Below, piece by piece: positions 43,703 through 54,185 of a stretch of 64,000 nt of DNA (its first letter is position 1; every line of letters begins with the position of its first letter). The stretch spans positions 24,957-88,956 of the forward strand of contig CAZYQE010000005.1 of assembly GCA_964650315.1 (NCBI GenBank). Direction: 5' to 3'. The notes beneath the pieces were generated by a model. The model was not told the DNA's origin. It searched no databases and was given only the letters and a program-made list of their open reading frames with translations. This DNA is from CAJMSU01 sp964650315. GTDB taxonomy: Bacteria; Bacillota_I; Bacilli_A; RF39; UBA660. The translations under genes were made by a program, and so were the position numbers.

Positions 43703-46342
43703 CTATTTATCAACTATATAAAACTCTGTTTTAGCCCTACCATTATTAGATAGAATTATTTCTATTTTATGTTTTCCTTTATCTAGATTATCTAAGAATT
43801 CTTTTCTTAATGTAATACTAGTTCCTTCTAAATCATAAAAACTATCAGAAATAATACTATTATCTACTTTTACTTTTATATTTTTAAATAAAGATCCAGC
43901 AGCATCTACTTGAAATTTTACTAAGTTGTTAGAATCTTTTATATATTCTTGATTATCAATTTCAGAGAAATTATATATGTAATTATTAGCTAAAACTTCT
44001 ATATTAAGTCTTTTATTAGGAAGTAGATTATAATTAATTAATTCAATATAATTTAATACTTTAGTAAAGAATTCATTACTTCCTTTTTTAGATTCCCAAA
44101 TAACATATAAAGTATAATTATGTTTTATTTCTTTATTTGCAGGCATTACACCATTCTTATAATGCTTAGTATCTTCTATATTATCTTCTGAAATACATTT
44201 TCCTTTTCCTGCATTACACTCTAAACGATACTTAAATGGTAATTTGTTTTTATTAATAACTATTGAATAATTCATTTTATTTTTTAATATACCATTTTTA
44301 TCACTATTTTTAACCTCAAAGTGTACTTTTTTAGTATCTCCTGGTTCTATATCCAAAAACTTATATGAGAAGTCATTTACTGGTTTTAATAAAGACATAG
44401 AATTTGTTTTAGTTAAATATTGATTACCATAATCTAAATCTTTATAGTAATTTACACTAAGTATTGGGATTCCTATCATAATTACAAGTAGTGCAATAAG
44501 TGGTAATAAATTTACTTTTTTAAATACATTTTTATTTTTAAAAGTAACATGATAAAAATGTGGTGTTAGTAAGAAAGGCATTGTAATTATACCTAATAAT
44601 ATATAAGCAATAGTAAGTTTGGTTAAAACTAGTGAATAATGTCTTGTCATAACACTAACTAATCTATCTATACATAATATTGCAATTACTAAGAAACTCA
44701 TATTATGCGCAATATAATCATTCATCAGTATTACACCTTCACTAAAACAATAATTTATTGTACTAACTGGAGATGCAGGTAAAGATTTATTCTTTCTTTT
44801 AAATTTATTTACAATATACTGAATAGCTGCCATAAAAGATGAATATGAATATCCTAAATATGAAACAGCTAATACTACTGCTTGTTTTAAAGAAAATAAA
44901 TATCTCTTATCAATCTTTCTTCCTAATACTATTCTTCTAATAAAAGGAGTAATCATAAAGGCAAACTGACTTATCATAAATCCTGCCCACATTATATTAA
45001 TATCACCAGCAAACGTTACAAACAATACATATGGTATTGTCATAACTATATATACTTTAGATAAGAAATAAATTATCATATAGAATACATCTCTTTTACG
45101 AGCTCTTTTAAAATCAATAGTTCCTTCAAACATCATTTCAAATAATCCATATGTATATCTATATTGCTTAGCAGCCTCTTCTGTATAAGTTCTACTAGCG
45201 TATTCAGTAAATTCTAATCCATGTACTTGTGCATATTTACCATGATAACCATGTGAATATAATTGAAGAGCTGCATCATAATCTTCACTAACTTTAGCAG
45301 AATCCCAATAATCAATTTCTTTTAATGCACTCTTCCTAATAAATGCATTATGTCCAACAAGCGGAACAAAGAATCCCTTTAAAGCATTACATGGCCATAT
45401 ATTGTGAAATAAGTTATTAACATGAGTACCCATTGTTTTTACAAAAAAACTATCTTTCATATTATAAGCATTAGTAGCACATTGTACATAAGCTAATTCT
45501 TCTTCATATACAAATTCAGGCATTATAGATTCAATTATATTTTGATTAACACCAGAATCTTTATCTAATAACAAAATTATGTCATTAGTTATTACATCAC
45601 CTTCTATATAACCATTTTCAAACTTACCACCACTATTAGTTAAATGTTCTAAAGCTCTACCTCTTTCTAATTCATCACCTAAAGTTAACGTATAATTCAA
45701 ATTGGATGCTTTTTTAAATAAACCTTCTCTATTTTCTTTAGGCCTAGCAACAAAAGCTACATCATTTTCTCTATAGAATATTATTCTATCTAAAATCATC
45801 GCAACATCTTCAGACATACTTCTAGGAGTTGCTTTATATTCTTCAATTAATTCATTAATCTTATCTTCATTACAATCTTCTCTTAATACTGCACCTATTC
45901 CATCATCAGATACAATTATATTAGCTTTCTTACCACTAACATTTTTATATCTATTAATTGCTCTTATACTATCAACTATGGTTTGAAAAATAACTTTATT
46001 ATCTTCTAAATATACTGGAATACTTACTGTTACGTCATAGAATTTATCTTTATCAACATTATCACGTATTTTATTCATATAGTATTTTCTATTAACAAGT
46101 TTAGTACCATTAAGTAGTTTAACTACAGAAGGTCTCATAGACCAAAATATATCCAATACATAACATACTGGATATGTAAAGAATATATATGAAACTACAA
46201 AATGTCCAATATCGTAATACCAAAAATTATACGCAAAAAACAAAGCAACATGAATTATTGCATTTATTATGAACGCCAAAACGTAGTGGCTTACACCACT
46301 ACTTCTATTTCCTAACTTTTCCTTCCTGTTTCTTTTTATCAT
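43703..46342 (-). CDS. Membrane family 2 glycosyltransferase with C-terminal extracellular domain
   Basis: This 879-residue protein has two to three N-terminal helices, then a GT2 catalytic domain (about 100-400). Acidic motifs are SDDG (145-148), DKDSG (260-264) and SEDYD (352-356), plus a QYRYTYG box (393-399) in the place of QxxRW. Several helices (to about 650) and a C-terminal outside beta domain (about 670-879; PGDTKKVHFEVKN) follow. The layout is that of a processive synthase-like enzyme that polymerises and exports sugar. It lies next to the glucan synthase-like gene, and both read the same way from separate promoters. Confidence 0.85.
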   Translation of the reverse strand: MIKRNRKEKLGNRSSGVSHYVLAFIINAIIHVALFFAYNFWYYDIGHFVVSYIFFTYPVCYVLDIFWSMRPSVVKLLNGTKLVNRKYYMNKIRDNVDKDKFYDVTVSIPVYLEDNKVIFQTIVDSIRAINRYKNVSGKKANIIVSDDGIGAVLREDCNEDKINELIEEYKATPRSMSEDVAMILDRIIFYRENDVAFVARPKENREGLFKKASNLNYTLTLGDELERGRALEHLTNSGGKFENGYIEGDVITNDIILLLDKDSGVNQNIIESIMPEFVYEEELAYVQCATNAYNMKDSFFVKTMGTHVNNLFHNIWPCNALKGFFVPLVGHNAFIRKSALKEIDYWDSAKVSEDYDAALQLYSHGYHGKYAQVHGLEFTEYASRTYTEEAAKQYRYTYGLFEMMFEGTIDFKRARKRDVFYMIIYFLSKVYIVMTIPYVLFVTFAGDINIMWAGFMISQFAFMITPFIRRIVLGRKIDKRYLFSLKQAVVLAVSYLGYSYSSFMAAIQYIVNKFKRKNKSLPASPVSTINYCFSEGVILMNDYIAHNMSFLVIAILCIDRLVSVMTRHYSLVLTKLTIAYILLGIITMPFLLTPHFYHVTFKNKNVFKKVNLLPLIALLVIMIGIPILSVNYYKDLDYGNQYLTKTNSMSLLKPVNDFSYKFLDIEPGDTKKVHFEVKNSDKNGILKNKMNYSIVINKNKLPFKYRLECNAGKGKCISEDNIEDTKHYKNGVMPANKEIKHNYTLYVIWESKKGSNEFFTKVLNYIELINYNLLPNKRLNIEVLANNYIYNFSEIDNQEYIKDSNNLVKFQVDAAGSLFKNIKVKVDNSIISDSFYDLEGTSITLRKEFLDNLDKGKHKIEIILSNNGRAKTEFYIVDK

Positions 46343-46383
46343 ATAATCCCCTATTACTCTATATTCTCATATTACTTATATAT

Positions 46384-46412
46384 ATAATAACATCTTTTTT
46401 TAAATTTGTTAA
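46384..46412 (-). promoter_or_regulatory. SigA-type promoter of the GT2 gene
   Basis: Minus strand TTAACA (46407-46412), 17 bases, TATTAT (46384-46389), about 42 bases before the ATG at 46342. It overlaps the terminator of the gene upstream. Confidence 0.6.
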
Positions 46413-46451
46413 TAAAAAAATCTCTATTGTTTATACAATAAAGATTTTTTA
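46411..46451 (-). terminator. Terminator after the glucan synthase-like gene
   Basis: An imperfect hairpin (AAAAATCT-C-TATTG with CAATA-A-AGATTTTT, loop about TTTATA) with an A-run on its left as U-tract. The stop lies at the base of the right arm. Confidence 0.75.
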
Positions 46452-49400
46452 TAAATAAACTTCTACACTATGTGTTTTATTATCATCCACTAAATCTATA
46501 CAATTATCACTCTGCTTTTTACCATCCAGTAATAATTCTTTTTTATTCTTTCTTTTAACATGTATATTATAAGTAGAATCATAATATTTATAGGAAACTT
46601 TAAATTCTTTCCAATCATCAGGTATATTAGGATCTATTACTAATTTTTTATCTCTAACTTTAATACCTAATATATCTTCAATACCAACTTTATAGAACCA
46701 TCCAGCTGAACCAGTATACCAAGTCCAACCTCCTCTACCAATATACTTATCTGCTGAATAAATATCAGCTGCAATAACATAAGGTTCTACTTTATATTTA
46801 TCAACATCTTTTAATTCTATTGTTCTATTAATTGGATTTATCATTTGATAGTATTCATAAGCTTTATTATAATATCCTTCTTTTATTAAAGCCATTAAAT
46901 ACCAAGAAACAGCATGAGTATATTGTCCACCATTTTCTCTAATACCTTTTGGATAATTCATTATATATCCAGGATTATTAGTAGATTTAGCAAAAGCTGG
47001 AGTAAGTAGTTTAACAATATCATTATTATTATCAACTAACTCTTCTTCTACTGAATTTATAACTTTAGAAACACGATCTTTTGGTATTACATTACTTAAT
47101 ATTGAGAAACTTTGAGATATTAAATCAATCTTACATTCTTTATTATTTTTACTACCTAGACTATCTCCATTATCAAAGAATGCTCTTAAATAATATTCTC
47201 CATCCCAAGTATTTCTATTAAGATTATCTTTTAATTTAGAATTAAATGTTTCATATTTATCTACTTTAAAACTCTTATTATATTTTTTCATAATATTAAC
47301 AAATAAATCTATAACACTATATAAGAAGAATCCTAACCAAACACTTTCACCTTTACCTTCAATACCAACTTTATTCATACCATCATTCCAGTCTCCTCCA
47401 CCCATAAGTGGAATCTTATGAATACCTAATGAATTCATTGATATATCTATAGATTTTAAACAGTGTTCTAATAATGTAACTTTCTCTTCAGAGTAACTAA
47501 ATATTATTCCTCTTTCATTTTCTTTTTCAGATAAAGCTTCCCCTATTACATATGGAACTTTCTCATCTAATATTTTATAATCACCTGTTGTATTAATATA
47601 ATTACAAGTAGCATAAACTAACCATAAATAATCATCTTTATATTTACTTCTAAGTCCAAATCTATTCTTTTCAAGCCACCAATGTAATACATCTCCTTCT
47701 ACAAATTGATGTGAAGCATTATTAAGAATTTGTTCTCTAGTATATTCTGGTTCTACCATAGATATATTCATAGCATCTTGTAATTGATCTCTATAACCAA
47801 AAGCCCCACTAATTTGATAGAATCCAGCTTTAGCCATTATTCTAGATGATAATGTTTGATATAAATACCATCCATTCATAACAGTATTAAAACTATTATC
47901 TGGAGTAGATACTTTAATATTACCTAGTTTATTATTCCAATACTCTTTAACATTCATAAGTTCTTTTTCACTAGTTTTAATATCTGTATATTTCTTCATT
48001 AATTTAAGATTTTCTTCATCACTTAAACTACAACCTAATACGAATGCTAAAGACTTTTCTTCTCCTGGTTTTAAAGAAGTATTGATAGTAATACTTTTAA
48101 CTAACATCTTATCACATATAGCACTATTTATTTTCTCAGAAGCTGACATAAATACATTAACATTATTATAACTATTATGATAAACATTTCTTAGTTTTAA
48201 ATAATTATCTTGTCCCATAAATTCAGATAATATATGTCTAGAAGTTTTCTCTTCAAAATTACCAAATACAGGATTTATCCAGAACTCAACATTAGTATTA
48301 TAATCATCTTTTGTCTTATTCTTTAATTTCATTAAATAAATCTTAACATTATCTTCTACTGCAACAAATTCAGTAACTTTGTGTTTCAACTCTTTAGTTT
48401 CACTTTCTAAAATACTATATCCAAATCCATGAGTACATTTCTCTGGATCAAATAAACTATCATTAAATTTAAAACCTTCACTTTTATCATTACTAACTAT
48501 ATCATTAGTCCAAGAAGTAATCTTAAACTCTCCTGAATTATATGCATATGTATAACCACAACCATTATTAGTAACAATAGTACCAAAGTTTTTATTAGTA
48601 ATTACATTACTCCATGGAGTTGGTGTATCTTTATTATATATAATATATTCTTTACCATCTTTACTAAATCCACCATATCCATTATCAAATAATAGTTTAT
48701 CTTTATTCTCAAGTTTTATATTTACTTCTTCGGTATATTCTGGATAGTCATTAACCTTATTATAACTTTGAAGATTAAATACAGCTTCTTCTAAAGAAAT
48801 ATGATTATTAATAGTAAACTTTAATCTAGAAACAATATCTAATAGATTTTGATCTTCTTTAGTAATATTAGATCCATCTAATACTAATACTTCTCCTGGT
48901 GTATTATAAAAACTGTTTAATGTATATATTCTATACATTTCGTCATCTATTTCTTTCTCTACTAACTCAGAGAATTGTCCTAATTCATTATTTATAATAA
49001 CTACATCTACAAAAATAGATTTATTTTTATAATATTCAAAAGCTTTTAATATATCTCTAATGAATCCCATATCCCTAATATCATTTATTTCTACAGTAAT
49101 AATAGGTCTATCTCCACTAATACCAAACTTCCATAAATCAGATTGCCCTAATCTATTAGTTCTAAGTAAATTCATATGTTCTTCTGTAACAGACATACTA
49201 GTTGTTTGGAATAAATAATTAAGCATAATATTATAAATCTTCATATCACTACCAGTAATATTCATATTCTTATTATCCATAATATTCATTAATGTAGATA
49301 TTTCAAATTCATTATCTAAAGCTAACTTATTATTATAATTATTAACTATTTCAAATATTTGTTCCTTACTTCTACCAAATCCAGTTAACATATAAACACT

Positions 49401-52400
49401 AACAGATTCATTAGCAGGCACAACAATTCTATTTCTTAAAGTCATTATTGGATCTAGATTATCTCCTGCATAATTAGTTAATTTTTCATCTATACCTTTA
49501 GCATTATTAATAGTTTTATTTCTACCTATAAAACTACTTCTTTCAGTTTCATAACTATATTTATCTACTGGATCATTAATAATTAACTTAGTAAACATAT
49601 AACTATTAACATTTTCTTCTTTTCTTTCTTTTCTCTTAGCAATTAAACAATTAGTTACTTCATCATACTCAGTAGATACAAACATACTATTAAATACTCT
49701 ATGACTAATATCATCCATATTCTCAGATAATATTGGTTCAGTATAACTAGTTAATTCTAAGTCTTTATCAACATCAGAATCATTTCTAAAAGTAACTTTT
49801 CTAATCTCAGCATGATAGTTTTTAGAAACAGCTATTTCAGTCTTAGTAGTAACTTCATTATCTCTTCTTAAATATTTAATTTTATCTGCTGCAAAAACCA
49901 CTTCATACTTCTCTGGTTTAACATTTAGAGGTGCAAAAGTATTAGACCATACTTCTTTAGTATTAATATCTTTTATAAACAAGAACATTCCATAATCTTG
50001 TTCTGTTACTTTACGATATCTATTTAACTGTAAAGCTCTATATCTAGAGAAACTATTACCCCTATCATTCATAATTAATGAATATTTTTTATTTGATAAA
50101 ACAGACATCTCTGGTAAATAAGAAATATAATTATATACTCTAATATCATTTTCAATAACTTCTTTATTATAATTATATTTTTTATAATCTACCATCTTCA
50201 TATCAATACTAGTCTTTATTTGTACTTTTTCTTTTAGTAATAATTCAAAAGTTCTAATATTAACATTAGAATGGAAATAATCTTTAATTACTCCTTGTTT
50301 TAAATAATTAGTTATTCCAAGTAAAGACATACCTTGATGATGAGCAAAATATGCTTTTACTACACCTTTATTATCATAATCATATGATTCATAATAACCA
50401 TACTTAGAATACATATCTAACTTATTAAACTTCATTACATTCTCATATACTTCTTTAGGGAATAAATCTATTGCGATTAATGAAGCATATGGAGATATTA
50501 CTATTCTATTTTCTTTATCTGGTTTTGCTTTTAAATATGGTGTTGAGAATGATTTATATTTATAATTTAATGAATTATCTAACTCATTATATGCAGCTTC
50601 TGAAATACCCCAAGGTAATTTAGAATTAACACTCTTCATATATTCTTTTTGACATACATAAGCAAAATTATATGCTTCATCTAATAAAGTATTAGGATAA
50701 TTCTTCATAAATAGTAATGGCATATAATACTCAAATGATGTACCACTCCAAGATATAAGCCCTTTATGATTTTTATATAATGCTAATGACTTATCCAAAC
50801 AGAACCAATGTTTATTAGATACTTCTCCTAAACTAATAGCTAAATAACTAGTTAATCTAGATTCACTAGCAAACTTATTATAATTATATTCTGATAGTTT
50901 ACCTTCATTTTGGTCATATCCAATACTAAACACATGTCTTTTAGTATATAGTTTTCTAAAATTAGCACTCTTAATTAATCTATCACATAATTCAACTAAT
51001 TTAACATTATCATTCTTATCTAAAAATTCTCTAACAACTATAATACTTGCGATTAAGTTACCAGAATCAACTGTCGATACAAAGTTTGGATATAATACTT
51101 TTTTAGTCTTAATATCATACCAGTTATATAAATGACCATGCCATTTCTTTAATGAATCAATAGATTTTAATATTTTTTCTAACAAGAATAAAGCCTTCTT
51201 CTTATCAATAAATTCTAATTCATATGCACTAACAACAGAAGTTAAAGAGAACCCTATTGCTGTAGGAGAAGTTCTAGTATCAAACTTATTCTCTCTATTT
51301 TCTTGATAGTTATCTGATATTAAATAATTGTTTTCACTACATAGATTATCATCAAAATATTTCCATGTTCTATAAGCTAAATGTTTTAAATTATCTATAT
51401 CTCTAGTTTTTAAATTTAGAATACTATGATCTATTTCTCTACTAACATAATATGTTACAAAAGGACCACTAGTAAATATAAAAGCAATTATATAAGCCAA
51501 AGGATTATGAGTATAAACACCAATAACTACAAATACTATTGCCATTATAAAGTTAAACATAAAAGCCTTAATATAACTTTTTAAACTACCATCAGCAGTC
51601 TTTTCTACTTCTTCTGCAGTTACCCAATTAAGTAAGTTTTTATGACTAATTAATAATCTATATAATGTTCTAAAGAAAGCATCCATATATAGTTTTGTAT
51701 AAAATGGAATAGTAGAAAATACTATATAAGCTCTAGATATTATACTTTTACCACCTATATAGAATTTCTTATAATATACTTCTTTAACATCTTTATTCTT
51801 TTTATTTATTTTACTTCTTAAGAAGAATATTATAGATATCGCAATCTCTAATACTACTAATAAGAACCACATAATAGAAATAGTCTTACTACAAGTAAAT
51901 GCAAGTAATAATATTAATAATAACATTGGGTTTAAAAACATTCTAATTATATTATCTAATATTTTATATTTACCTAATAAGTTAATTGGATTCTTAATAT
52001 AACTATTATTTTTATTAAGAACTCTACTCTTAAGCCATCCAATTATTTGAACATCTCCCCTAGCCCATCTATGATGACGAGAAACATCTACTAAGAATTT
52101 AGCTGGGAAATCACCAATTAATTCTACATCAGAAACATAACCACATCTTAAGTAATTACCTTCTAATAAATCATGAGATAATATCAAATTATCTGGTAAT
52201 GTATTACCTAATACTTGGTCAAATGCTTTAACATCATATATACCTTTACCTACAAAACTACCCTCATAGAAAGAATCTTGATATACATTAGGTATAATAG
52301 CTGAATAAGTATCAAATCCACCAATACCTGCAAATATTTGAGAATATAAACTATTATTAGTAGATTCAATATCAACACTAACACGAGGTTGCATTATACC

Positions 52401-54071
52401 ATAACCTCTAATTACTTTAGTACCCTCTTGATTAAATACTGGTTTATTCATAGGATGAGCCATAGCCCCTACTAAATTAATTGCTGAATTAAGAAGTAAT
52501 TTAGTATCTGAATCTAATGTAATAACATATTTAATATCTAACTCATGATTATGAAGAGTATTAACATTAAAATACTTATCTTCATCAATAGATTTATTTA
52601 ATAATATTTGATTAAATTGAAGTAGTGCTCCTCTTTTTCTCTCATAACCTAAATAACTATTCTCTTTAGCATTCCAAATACGTTTTCTATATATAAAATA
52701 GAAAATATCTTTTTTATATTTTTTATTTAACTTCTCTGCATATTTCTTACCAAAATCAGATATTTCTTTATCTATATTTAAGTTCTTTTTATTACTAGAT
52801 TTAACATCTCCTAATAAAGTAAAATATAAATTATTAGATTTATTAACTAAATAGAAAGACTCTAATACATCAAATATCTCTTCTACTTTTTCTACATCAG
52901 AAACAATAGTAGGTATAACTACCATAGTTTTCTCATTATCAGGTATACCTTTAGAAAAATCTAATTTAGGTATCTCTTTAATAGATACATTATGTAGTAA
53001 TATCTCATTAATTATTTGAACTATTAATTGACTAATAGGTATTAATAAAATAATAAATCCTAATACTTGCCATTTACCAAAGAATCCTGATAAAAAGAAT
53101 GATACTCCTACTGTAGATAAAATAATAGCTAAAATATAAATTATTACTCTAAAAGTATTACTTTTATGTGGAAACAACTTATAACCAATATGTTCTTCAC
53201 TATTATAAATACTCTTTAAGTAATTATACTCTTCCATCTTTTTCTTCTTAGCAAGTTTTAATAAACGAGCTCTATACATTTTCTTAGAATCATCAGTCAT
53301 CTTTTTATATACAGGATCTTTTAAGAATAATCTCTCAGTCTCAGAAACTTTACTAAATAAATCTTCTTCACTAACCTCAAAAAACTCTTTAAAATTACCA
53401 AATATATTAGAAATAATTAAGTTATTATCAATCTTTCTTTGTAACTCATCATTAATAATACCCTTAATACTAACATTATTATTTTTTAAATATTCATTTA
53501 ACTCTTTAAATATTTGGTTATTATTTTCTACTTTATATAATTTATTATTTAACTCATATATATAATTAACATTTTTATTAATATCAAAATCACTATCTAT
53601 AAATGATCTTAAACTTAATTTATCATTCTTACTAATAATAGATTCTATTTTCTCATTATCTGCAAACTTCTTATATTCTTCATTACATAGCTTATTAAGT
53701 TTCTCAGTATATATAATTATTAATAAAGGAATAATTAATTTTAATTCTTTATAAGTATATACTTCATTAGTATCTTTTTGATATTTTCTTAACTCTTCTA
53801 CTAAGTATTTAAAATCAACATTATAGTATTTCTTATGAACAATACTTCTTAAATGATAATAGTGCTCATTAATTTTCTTGTTGTTTCTTTTGAACTTATT
53901 CTTCATATTTAATAGTTCATTTTTATGTTCTACAAGTAAATAATAATTATCTATTAACCACTCATTAGCAATTCCTACATACTCATGTTTTTTAGTTTTG
54001 TTTATTAAGAAATTATAATATTTAGTAATATTTTCAAAATTATTTACAAATCTCTTCATCATACTCTTCAT
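46449..54071 (-). CDS. Cyclic beta-1,2-glucan synthase-like protein (GT84 + GH94, NdvB-type)
   Basis: This very large protein (2540 residues from ATG 54071; a GTG nine bases up abuts the ribosome site) has an N-terminal coil-rich part. A membrane-embedded GT84-type domain follows, with TLDSDTKLL near 518 and SRHHRWARGDVQIIGWL near 668, then helices to about 900. Glycoamylase-like and beta-sandwich regions come next, and a C-terminal GH94 phosphorylase-like domain with HKIPLMGGGDWNDGMN near 2225 and ENGGQYTHAVSWYLMAL. NdvB/Cgs enzymes make cyclic beta-1,2-glucans and trim them with the GH94 part. This enzyme is best known from proteobacteria, and its role in a low-GC Gram-positive is unclear. 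Confidence 0.88.
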   Translation of the reverse strand: MKSMMKRFVNNFENITKYYNFLINKTKKHEYVGIANEWLIDNYYLLVEHKNELLNMKNKFKRNNKKINEHYYHLRSIVHKKYYNVDFKYLVEELRKYQKDTNEVYTYKELKLIIPLLIIIYTEKLNKLCNEEYKKFADNEKIESIISKNDKLSLRSFIDSDFDINKNVNYIYELNNKLYKVENNNQIFKELNEYLKNNNVSIKGIINDELQRKIDNNLIISNIFGNFKEFFEVSEEDLFSKVSETERLFLKDPVYKKMTDDSKKMYRARLLKLAKKKKMEEYNYLKSIYNSEEHIGYKLFPHKSNTFRVIIYILAIILSTVGVSFFLSGFFGKWQVLGFIILLIPISQLIVQIINEILLHNVSIKEIPKLDFSKGIPDNEKTMVVIPTIVSDVEKVEEIFDVLESFYLVNKSNNLYFTLLGDVKSSNKKNLNIDKEISDFGKKYAEKLNKKYKKDIFYFIYRKRIWNAKENSYLGYERKRGALLQFNQILLNKSIDEDKYFNVNTLHNHELDIKYVITLDSDTKLLLNSAINLVGAMAHPMNKPVFNQEGTKVIRGYGIMQPRVSVDIESTNNSLYSQIFAGIGGFDTYSAIIPNVYQDSFYEGSFVGKGIYDVKAFDQVLGNTLPDNLILSHDLLEGNYLRCGYVSDVELIGDFPAKFLVDVSRHHRWARGDVQIIGWLKSRVLNKNNSYIKNPINLLGKYKILDNIIRMFLNPMLLLILLLAFTCSKTISIMWFLLVVLEIAISIIFFLRSKINKKNKDVKEVYYKKFYIGGKSIISRAYIVFSTIPFYTKLYMDAFFRTLYRLLISHKNLLNWVTAEEVEKTADGSLKSYIKAFMFNFIMAIVFVVIGVYTHNPLAYIIAFIFTSGPFVTYYVSREIDHSILNLKTRDIDNLKHLAYRTWKYFDDNLCSENNYLISDNYQENRENKFDTRTSPTAIGFSLTSVVSAYELEFIDKKKALFLLEKILKSIDSLKKWHGHLYNWYDIKTKKVLYPNFVSTVDSGNLIASIIVVREFLDKNDNVKLVELCDRLIKSANFRKLYTKRHVFSIGYDQNEGKLSEYNYNKFASESRLTSYLAISLGEVSNKHWFCLDKSLALYKNHKGLISWSGTSFEYYMPLLFMKNYPNTLLDEAYNFAYVCQKEYMKSVNSKLPWGISEAAYNELDNSLNYKYKSFSTPYLKAKPDKENRIVISPYASLIAIDLFPKEVYENVMKFNKLDMYSKYGYYESYDYDNKGVVKAYFAHHQGMSLLGITNYLKQGVIKDYFHSNVNIRTFELLLKEKVQIKTSIDMKMVDYKKYNYNKEVIENDIRVYNYISYLPEMSVLSNKKYSLIMNDRGNSFSRYRALQLNRYRKVTEQDYGMFLFIKDINTKEVWSNTFAPLNVKPEKYEVVFAADKIKYLRRDNEVTTKTEIAVSKNYHAEIRKVTFRNDSDVDKDLELTSYTEPILSENMDDISHRVFNSMFVSTEYDEVTNCLIAKRKERKEENVNSYMFTKLIINDPVDKYSYETERSSFIGRNKTINNAKGIDEKLTNYAGDNLDPIMTLRNRIVVPANESVSVYMLTGFGRSKEQIFEIVNNYNNKLALDNEFEISTLMNIMDNKNMNITGSDMKIYNIMLNYLFQTTSMSVTEEHMNLLRTNRLGQSDLWKFGISGDRPIITVEINDIRDMGFIRDILKAFEYYKNKSIFVDVVIINNELGQFSELVEKEIDDEMYRIYTLNSFYNTPGEVLVLDGSNITKEDQNLLDIVSRLKFTINNHISLEEAVFNLQSYNKVNDYPEYTEEVNIKLENKDKLLFDNGYGGFSKDGKEYIIYNKDTPTPWSNVITNKNFGTIVTNNGCGYTYAYNSGEFKITSWTNDIVSNDKSEGFKFNDSLFDPEKCTHGFGYSILESETKELKHKVTEFVAVEDNVKIYLMKLKNKTKDDYNTNVEFWINPVFGNFEEKTSRHILSEFMGQDNYLKLRNVYHNSYNNVNVFMSASEKINSAICDKMLVKSITINTSLKPGEEKSLAFVLGCSLSDEENLKLMKKYTDIKTSEKELMNVKEYWNNKLGNIKVSTPDNSFNTVMNGWYLYQTLSSRIMAKAGFYQISGAFGYRDQLQDAMNISMVEPEYTREQILNNASHQFVEGDVLHWWLEKNRFGLRSKYKDDYLWLVYATCNYINTTGDYKILDEKVPYVIGEALSEKENERGIIFSYSEEKVTLLEHCLKSIDISMNSLGIHKIPLMGGGDWNDGMNKVGIEGKGESVWLGFFLYSVIDLFVNIMKKYNKSFKVDKYETFNSKLKDNLNRNTWDGEYYLRAFFDNGDSLGSKNNKECKIDLISQSFSILSNVIPKDRVSKVINSVEEELVDNNNDIVKLLTPAFAKSTNNPGYIMNYPKGIRENGGQYTHAVSWYLMALIKEGYYNKAYEYYQMINPINRTIELKDVDKYKVEPYVIAADIYSADKYIGRGGWTWYTGSAGWFYKVGIEDILGIKVRDKKLVIDPNIPDDWKEFKVSYKYYDSTYNIHVKRKNKKELLLDGKKQSDNCIDLVDDNKTHSVEVYL

Positions 54072-54157
54072 AAGACACACTCTCCTATTTAAAATTATAA
54101 CATAAATAAAGAAAATAGTAATTAAAAATATGCCATTTTTCTACATATTTTTTATAT

Positions 54158-54185
54158 AGAAAAAAAACAACTTATTTAGTTGTTT
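54158..54185 (-). terminator. Terminator after rluD
   Basis: AAACAACT (54165-54172) pairs with AGTTGTTT (54178-54185) across a five-base loop, with a run of A at 54161-54167 as U-tract. The rluD stop is in the loop region. Confidence 0.8.
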
